This document shows, piece by piece, positions 59,048 to 64,000 of a stretch of DNA of 64,000 bases. Both the position numbers and the translations under genes were made by a program. Source of the DNA: Nitrospirota bacterium (GTDB lineage Bacteria > JACPQY01); the NCBI GenBank assembly GCA_016180645.1, contig JACPAV010000008.1:57012-121011 (forward strand). The letters run 5' to 3'. The notes below the pieces were generated by a model. It was not told where the DNA came from and made no database searches. It saw only the letters and a list, made by a program, of their open reading frames with translations. Every line of letters starts with the position of its first letter. Positions within the stretch are counted from its first letter, which is position 1.

Positions 59048-62000
59048 ATGCTTCGCACGATGATGGAATCCACCTCCGTTGCCGGATGCGATCTCGGAAA
59101 GTCGACGGCGAAATTCGTCGTGGGACGGATCGGACCGGGCCCCACGCTCTCCATCGATTCCAGTCACGTCGTCGATCACAACGGCAAACCGCTCGAAGCT
59201 TTTCAACGGTGGTACCTGGATCACGACATCAACCGTTGCTCCGTCCTCGCGGCGACGGGCCTGCACGCCGACGAGATAGCCTCCCCCGCGCTCGGCGGGC
59301 TCCCCGAGGACGCCTGCCTCGAAGCCGCGCTCCGATTTCGCACGGACCTTGTCGGGCCGATCCGGGTCGTCAGCGTGGGGGCTCGCGGGTACGCCGTGCT
59401 TTGCCGCAATGAAGACGGTCGGTTCACCCATCTGCAAAGCGACAAGTGCTCTTCCGGCACCGGAGAAACCATGGTCAAGACCGCGGCGCGATTCGGCATG
59501 ACCGTCGGAGAGGCGGACGAGCTCGCGCTGGGCGCCGATGAAAGTGTCGCGATCACGGCCCGCTGCTCCGTCTTCGCCAAAAGCGAGATGACCCATTTTG
59601 GAAACCAGGGCGAAGCCGCCGACCGGCTGTTCAAGGGCTACTTCGAATCCGTAGCCCGTTACGTGTCCGCTCTCCTCAAGCGGGCGCATGGCAACGGCCC
59701 GATTGTTCTCATCGGTGGAGGCAGTCGGATCGGCGCCTTGGTGAAGGCGTTGAAGGACGGCCTCGGGGGCGAAGTGATCTGCGATCCATTCTCCATGACC
59801 TTCGAAGCCCTGGGCGCGTGTCAGATGGCGTTCGAGCACCATGTGGGCGGGAGAGAATGCGGTCTGCCGGTGGACGCCGCTCTCCTCGTGCAGCCAAAGG
59901 AACGTCGATTTCGCGTCCTGAACCCAGCGAAGCACTCTTCCCCTCGCGTGGTTCAACTCGAATCTCCAAGATGGGACAAATCCCCGTCGGGACCTACCCC
60001 CGTCGTCCTCGGTCTCGACCTCGGCTCGACGGGAAGCAAGGCGGTGCTTGCGGATATCTCCTCCGGCGAGCCGGTTCTCGATGTCTACGACCGCACGCGC
60101 GGGAACCCCGTGGAAGCCGCCAAGCGATTGGTTCACTCGATCCGGGAACGGATGGACCCCGATATCCGTGCCATCGCGGTAACGGGATCAGGCCGGGAGG
60201 CCGTGGCCACCATTCTTCGCGCCGCCTATCCCGATGACATCAACCGCATCGTGGTGATGAATGAGATCATTGCGCACGCCGCGGCCGCGATCCGGTGTGA
60301 TGAGAAGCGAGGCGCCGGTCTCTCCGTGGTTGAGATCGGAGGGCAGGATGCGAAGTTTATCCAGATTGCAGGTGGACACATCGTCGAAAGCGACATGAAC
60401 AAGGCGTGCAGCGCGGGCACCGGCTCCTTCCTCGAGGAGCAGGCCGTGTTCTACGGGGTCCACGACATCCGGGAGTTCGGGCGAATCGCCGCGGAGGCGA
60501 AACGCCCTCCGGATCTCGGGCAGATGTGCACGGTGTTTGTGGCGGAAGCCGCCGCTGAGGCGCACAACCAGGGTTTCGAGGTCTCCGATCTGTTCGCGGG
60601 CTTCATGTACTCGGTCATTCACAACTACATCAACCGCGTGATGGGATCGCGGACGTTCGGTGATCGCATTTTCTTCCAAGGGAAACCGGCCTCGAACCCC
60701 GTGCTGGCTTGGACCTTGGCGGCGGTGACCGGTCGTGAAGTGATCGTGCCATCGAATCCCGGGGCCATGGGCGCGTGGGGCAGCGCGATTTCGGGCCTTC
60801 AGGAGATGAAGCCCGAAGATCTCCGACGCGCAGGACGGCTCGACACGGCCCGATTCCTGGCCGCCGAGATGTCGGCACGTTCGGAGTTCCAATGTCGCGA
60901 TCCCAAGTGCGAAACGCTGTGCCGGATCGAGAAGAACACGGTGGCCGTCGCCGGTTCAAACCACACCGTCTTCGCCGGGGGAGCCTGTCCGAAATTCGAA
61001 GTGTCCAGTCTGGGTAAGCCCAAGCTTCCCATCGACGCTCCGAGCGCGTTCGACGCCCGGGAGGCCATTCTCGCCCGCCACTTGGACGGATCCGATAACG
61101 GCTCCCGCCCCATCGGCATCCCCGCGGTGGGTCCGAATCATACCTTCCTCCATTGGATGGTTACGCTTCTGCGCGAATGGGGACTCTCCCCGAGGGTTTT
61201 GCGGTCGGACGCCCGCTCGCTCAGCCGAGGGGAGGAGCGTTGCTACTCTTACGACGCTTGCGCCCCGGTCAAGATCGCGCACGGGGTGGCCGACGCCGAG
61301 GTCGAAACTCTTTTCTTCCCCAAGATCCTGGCCTACGGCGACCGCGAGGGGCCGGGCGGCGTGGTTTGCCCGATGGAGCAGGCAATGCCTGAAATGGTCG
61401 AACGGTCTCTCCAGGCGCGGGGACGGTCCACTCGTGTCATCCGACCCATTCTCGATTTGCGCAAGGGACTCCTCTCCGTGGCGGTGCTTGGCCGGCTTCT
61501 CGCCGTGGCGCGATCCCTCGGCATTCCGCATCCTCGCGCACTCCGGGGGGCGCTGGAGGCAGCCAGGGTCCAGCGCGAGTACGAAAAAGCGCTCTCAGAA
61601 ATCGGAGAGCGCACACTCTCTTATGGGCGTAAGCACGGCATCCCCGTCGTGGTGATCTGCGGATCCCTCCATGTTGTGCATGATCGGGCGATCAATGCGG
61701 GCATCCCCGGCATCCTCCGGCAAAACGGCGCGCTGCCCCTTCCGGTCGACTGCTATCCCATTCCGGACGGCATCCATCACCTTCCGAAAGTACCCTGGGC
61801 AGACGCCAACCGGTCAATGCGCGTAGCCCTCGCCTGTCGCGCCCGGGGAGATGCTTTCCCGCTTCTCCTTTCTTCCTTCGGATGCGGCCCGGCCTCATTC
61901 GCCGAACACGTCTTCGACCATCTGATGACCGGCTATCCTCACACCGCCCTGGAAACCGACGGACATGGCGGCGCCGCCGGATACGTCACGCGCGCGCAAG

Positions 62001-63304
62001 CCTTCCTTCACGCCGTGCGCAGCCATGGCATCAGGCCCATCCCCATCGCCCCCGAACGCCTCGCCCCCATGGAAGCGACGAAGGAGACGACGATTCGAAG
62101 CCGGGGCGATTCGCGATTCGTCGTTTTTTCGATGGCCGATCGATTCACCTCCATCATGGCCGCCACCTACCGGTCCTTCGGCATCGATGCCGTGGCCTCC
62201 GGTCCCAACTCCGCCTCTACGCTCGCTCTCGGTCGCCGCGACTGCTCCGGAAAAGAGTGCATCCCCTATCAACTCATCTGGGGCGCGTTCCGGGACCATC
62301 TGGAAAAATATCCCCCCCGGCAGCCCACCGTACTGTTTCAAGTCTACGGCGAAGGCATGTGCCGCAATTGCATGTTCATCGTGAAGGACAAGATGGCTCT
62401 GGAGCGGCTCGGGTTGGGGGACAGGGTGTCGGTAAGGGACATTCGGCCGGATGCCGCCATTCGATCGGCTTTCCTGGGGAAATTGTGGACCGGGGTCGTT
62501 GCGTGGGATCTCATCGGCCAGCTTGCGGCCTACTACCGCGCGATCGAACGTGATCGCGGCGATTCGGATCGCCTCTATGAGCGGTTGTGCGACGAACTTC
62601 AGGTCCTGCTTGAAGGGTCTGGAATCAACGGTGGATTCGGCGCGGCCTTTCGAGGTTATTGGAAAGACCTGCTCGCCCTATTGGATCGCGCCTCGGCTGC
62701 TTTTGCGGACATCGCTGCTCGCGCTCGTCCAAACGGCGAATGGCGCACGGTCCTGCTCAGCGGCGACATTTACGTTCGACTGGACGAGTTCGGAAGCGAC
62801 GGCCTCGTGCGGAAACTCAACGCTCTCGGCCTCTCCGTTCTGATGGAGCCGGCCAGCACGTTTGTGGAATACCTGGTTTCGGAGCGATCCGCCGAACTCG
62901 TCCGCCTCCCGACGGGCCGCGTGCAGAATCTCATGTTCAAGTACGGCACGGCGGCCACGCGGCGGCGACTGTACGGGCGAATGCGCGAACGCCATCCCTG
63001 GCTCCCGATGCCGGACCCGCGTGGGATCCGCAAGGCATCGCACACCGTTCTGGACCGGCATCCTCTCGGCGAGGCCCCCGTTACGATCGGCAGCGTTCTC
63101 CACCATTGGAACGGCGGACACTGCGACGGTGTGGCCATTGCGAGCCCCTGGGGCTGCGGCCCCGCGCTGATCAGCGAAAGCCTCCTTCGTCATCAGGCCC
63201 AGATCCCTATGCTGGTCGTCTACAACGACGGCCTGCCGATCGACGAGAGAAGACTCAGGAGTTTCGCCTTCCGGCTCCAGCGGCAACCGCCTCGCGCAGG
63301 ATGA
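59048..63304 (+). CDS. Long acyl-CoA dehydratase activase (BadF/BcrA-type, with dehydratase-like C-terminus)
   Basis: About 1418 residues. Two ASKHA ATPase domains: the first starts AGCDLGKSTAKFVVG and the second VVLGLDLGSTGSKAVLADI, the latter with VVEIGGQDAKFIQ and NKACSAGTGSFLEEQA, whose cysteine is the [4Fe-4S] ligand of 2-hydroxyglutaryl-CoA dehydratase activators. The C-terminal half is the DUF2229/HGD-D-like region with scattered cysteines (PCGMEQ-like VVCPMEQAMPEM, FGCGPASFAEH). Family members energise radical acyl-CoA dehydratases. The frame is open to 58805 through the attachment site, so the start is uncertain; ATGs at 59048, 59060 and 59063 are candidates. Confidence 0.88.
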   Translation: MLRTMMESTSVAGCDLGKSTAKFVVGRIGPGPTLSIDSSHVVDHNGKPLEAFQRWYLDHDINRCSVLAATGLHADEIASPALGGLPEDACLEAALRFRTDLVGPIRVVSVGARGYAVLCRNEDGRFTHLQSDKCSSGTGETMVKTAARFGMTVGEADELALGADESVAITARCSVFAKSEMTHFGNQGEAADRLFKGYFESVARYVSALLKRAHGNGPIVLIGGGSRIGALVKALKDGLGGEVICDPFSMTFEALGACQMAFEHHVGGRECGLPVDAALLVQPKERRFRVLNPAKHSSPRVVQLESPRWDKSPSGPTPVVLGLDLGSTGSKAVLADISSGEPVLDVYDRTRGNPVEAAKRLVHSIRERMDPDIRAIAVTGSGREAVATILRAAYPDDINRIVVMNEIIAHAAAAIRCDEKRGAGLSVVEIGGQDAKFIQIAGGHIVESDMNKACSAGTGSFLEEQAVFYGVHDIREFGRIAAEAKRPPDLGQMCTVFVAEAAAEAHNQGFEVSDLFAGFMYSVIHNYINRVMGSRTFGDRIFFQGKPASNPVLAWTLAAVTGREVIVPSNPGAMGAWGSAISGLQEMKPEDLRRAGRLDTARFLAAEMSARSEFQCRDPKCETLCRIEKNTVAVAGSNHTVFAGGACPKFEVSSLGKPKLPIDAPSAFDAREAILARHLDGSDNGSRPIGIPAVGPNHTFLHWMVTLLREWGLSPRVLRSDARSLSRGEERCYSYDACAPVKIAHGVADAEVETLFFPKILAYGDREGPGGVVCPMEQAMPEMVERSLQARGRSTRVIRPILDLRKGLLSVAVLGRLLAVARSLGIPHPRALRGALEAARVQREYEKALSEIGERTLSYGRKHGIPVVVICGSLHVVHDRAINAGIPGILRQNGALPLPVDCYPIPDGIHHLPKVPWADANRSMRVALACRARGDAFPLLLSSFGCGPASFAEHVFDHLMTGYPHTALETDGHGGAAGYVTRAQAFLHAVRSHGIRPIPIAPERLAPMEATKETTIRSRGDSRFVVFSMADRFTSIMAATYRSFGIDAVASGPNSASTLALGRRDCSGKECIPYQLIWGAFRDHLEKYPPRQPTVLFQVYGEGMCRNCMFIVKDKMALERLGLGDRVSVRDIRPDAAIRSAFLGKLWTGVVAWDLIGQLAAYYRAIERDRGDSDRLYERLCDELQVLLEGSGINGGFGAAFRGYWKDLLALLDRASAAFADIAARARPNGEWRTVLLSGDIYVRLDEFGSDGLVRKLNALGLSVLMEPASTFVEYLVSERSAELVRLPTGRVQNLMFKYGTAATRRRLYGRMRERHPWLPMPDPRGIRKASHTVLDRHPLGEAPVTIGSVLHHWNGGHCDGVAIASPWGCGPALISESLLRHQAQIPMLVVYNDGLPIDERRLRSFAFRLQRQPPRAG

Positions 63305-63339
63305 GGCCTGGACAGGGAACCTTGAAGTAAGGTTGCTTC

Positions 63340-63450
63340 GCTCCCCCGCGCTGAGCGGGGATTCGCTCGCAACGACATGACCCGGATGTCATTGCGAGGG
63401 ACGGGCATTTTGGCCCGGACCGAAGCAATCTCGGCCGGGGCCGGCCCCAC
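63340..63450. repeat. ATTGCGAGG...CGAAGCAATCTC dispersed repeat
   Basis: Holds TCATTGCGAGGGACGGGC and, later, ACCGAAGCAATCTCGGCC, with a related half GGTTGCTTCGCTCCC before it. This is a palindromic repeat seen in many bacterial genomes. It lies between convergent genes (activase and PII) and may serve as a shared terminator. Confidence 0.65.
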
Positions 63451-63456
63451 GCGCTT

Positions 63457-63795
63457 CTACAACGCGGCTTCGTTCTTCTCGCCGGTACGGATGCGGACGA
63501 TCTCGAGCAAGTCGGTGACCCACACCTTTCCATCTCCAATGCGGCCCGTGAGAGCCGTCTTCGTGATGGCCTCCACGATCTTCGGGGCTTCGGCGTCCGT
63601 GCAGGCAATCTCAATCTTCACCTTCGGCATGAAATCGATCTGATACTCGGCCCCCCGGTACTGCTCCGGATGGCCTTTCTGACGTCCGTATCCTTTCACT
63701 TCGGAGACGGTCATGCCCGCAACGCCCACCTGGCTCAAGGCCTCCTTAACGGAGTCCATCCGGAAAGGCTTGATCACGGCTTCAACTTTTTTCAT
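63457..63795 (-). CDS. glnB: Nitrogen regulatory protein PII
   Basis: Trimeric sensor of 2-oxoglutarate and ATP/ADP that controls nitrogen assimilation. 112 residues with KKVEAVIKPFRMDSVKEAL, the T-loop YRGAEYQIDF with the uridylylation Tyr51, and the signature TGRIGDGKVWVTDLLEIVRIRTGE. AGGAGGTGAG precedes the ATG. GlnB and GlnK types cannot be separated here; no amtB or glnA is in the window. Confidence 0.95.
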   Translation of the reverse strand: MKKVEAVIKPFRMDSVKEALSQVGVAGMTVSEVKGYGRQKGHPEQYRGAEYQIDFMPKVKIEIACTDAEAPKIVEAITKTALTGRIGDGKVWVTDLLEIVRIRTGEKNEAAL

Positions 63796-63951
63796 CGCTC
63801 ACCTCCTCAACCAGGCTCACGGGGTAAGCAGATCATCCTTCGGCTCGCGGCGCAAGTCACGGGTGGAACCCGCCCTCCTGATGGGTGACTCTGCTCGTCG
63901 GCTAAGCTCGACTTTTGCCATTTTTTGAAAGGTCTATGTTGGTCCTTATGC

Positions 63952-64000
63952 GTAGGGGAGGGTCTTCAGACCCTCCCGACAAGAGGGAGCATCTGAAGAT
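63952..64000. repeat. GTAG/CTAC-tipped double-hairpin repeat, cut by window edge
   Basis: Starts GTAGGGGAGGGTCTTCAGACCC and runs through GAGCATCTGAAGAT at the edge, the same element and order as 3944-4002. It lies upstream of glnB. Confidence 0.85.

Overview
This window is about 64 kb of GC-rich bacterial chromosome. The organism looks like an uncultured Gram-negative bacterium: there is a TolC-type outer membrane protein with a MacAB-like exporter, lipoprotein and periplasmic enzymes, a cbb3-type oxidase, and a very long acyl-CoA dehydratase activase. The style resembles Deltaproteobacteria in the old broad sense, NC10 and similar lineages, but no phylogenetic marker here fixes the phylum.

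Layout. (1) 1-8804: leftward pentose-phosphate genes (tkt, rpiB, tal) and two alpha-glucan trimming enzymes (an amylo-1,6-glucosidase-type debranching enzyme and a GH63-like glucosidase). (2) 8885-10983: a toxin-antitoxin pair, an unknown gene and a PIN-domain toxin with its small partner. (3) 11012-23946: a glycogen block. A leftward run holds glgC, a GH57 amylase, galT, glgA and a pyrophosphate-type phosphofructokinase; a rightward run holds glgP, malQ and glgB. Together with region 1 they form a complete route for making glycogen, breaking it down and feeding it into glycolysis and the pentose-phosphate pathway. (4) 24003-31107: a lipoprotein with the copper ligands of the PHM/DBM monooxygenase fold, then ECF sigma factor, zinc anti-sigma factor, Spy/CpxP-like protein, TolC, adaptor and MacB-like transporter in tight succession, probably an envelope-stress regulon. 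(5) 31171-34803: Fe-S carrier, folE, archease, a deacetylase-family enzyme and an acyltransferase. (6) 34803-37368: an accessory patch with an AAA ATPase, a duplicated acyltransferase 3' end, and a RelA/SpoT-family gene broken by one in-frame TGA. (7) 37361-41802: a GAF-cyclase-HD signalling protein, two FMN-type oxidase-fold proteins, a DUF4145-like protein and a BrnT/BrnA pair. (8) 41850-48101: a six-gene leftward operon with ccoN, a fused CcoO/CcoP-like cytochrome c subunit, two tiny membrane proteins, a YVTN-propeller/phosphoesterase and a membrane protein. (9) 48233-50818: periplasmic beta-carbonic anhydrase, an F420-reductase-like protein, a second cyclase and a small unknown protein. 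(10) 50948-58967: a 7.9-kb integrative element in tRNA-Gln. (11) 59048-63795: the activase and a PII protein.

The strongest candidate for something undescribed is the element in region 10. It is bounded by exact 39-bp direct repeats and carries a complete tyrosine integrase, a ribbon-helix-helix protein, clustered GCGCAACAT repeats beside a primase-polymerase/helicase, an excisionase-like protein and a secreted trypsin-like protease. It sits in the 5' half of the tRNA, so the intact tRNA now lies 8 nt behind the integrase gene while the presumed native tRNA promoter is stranded at the far end, pointing into the element. A second theme is a family of GTAG...CTAC-tipped palindromic repeats, and other common palindromes, several of which lie in frame inside glgP, malQ, macB and the archease gene.
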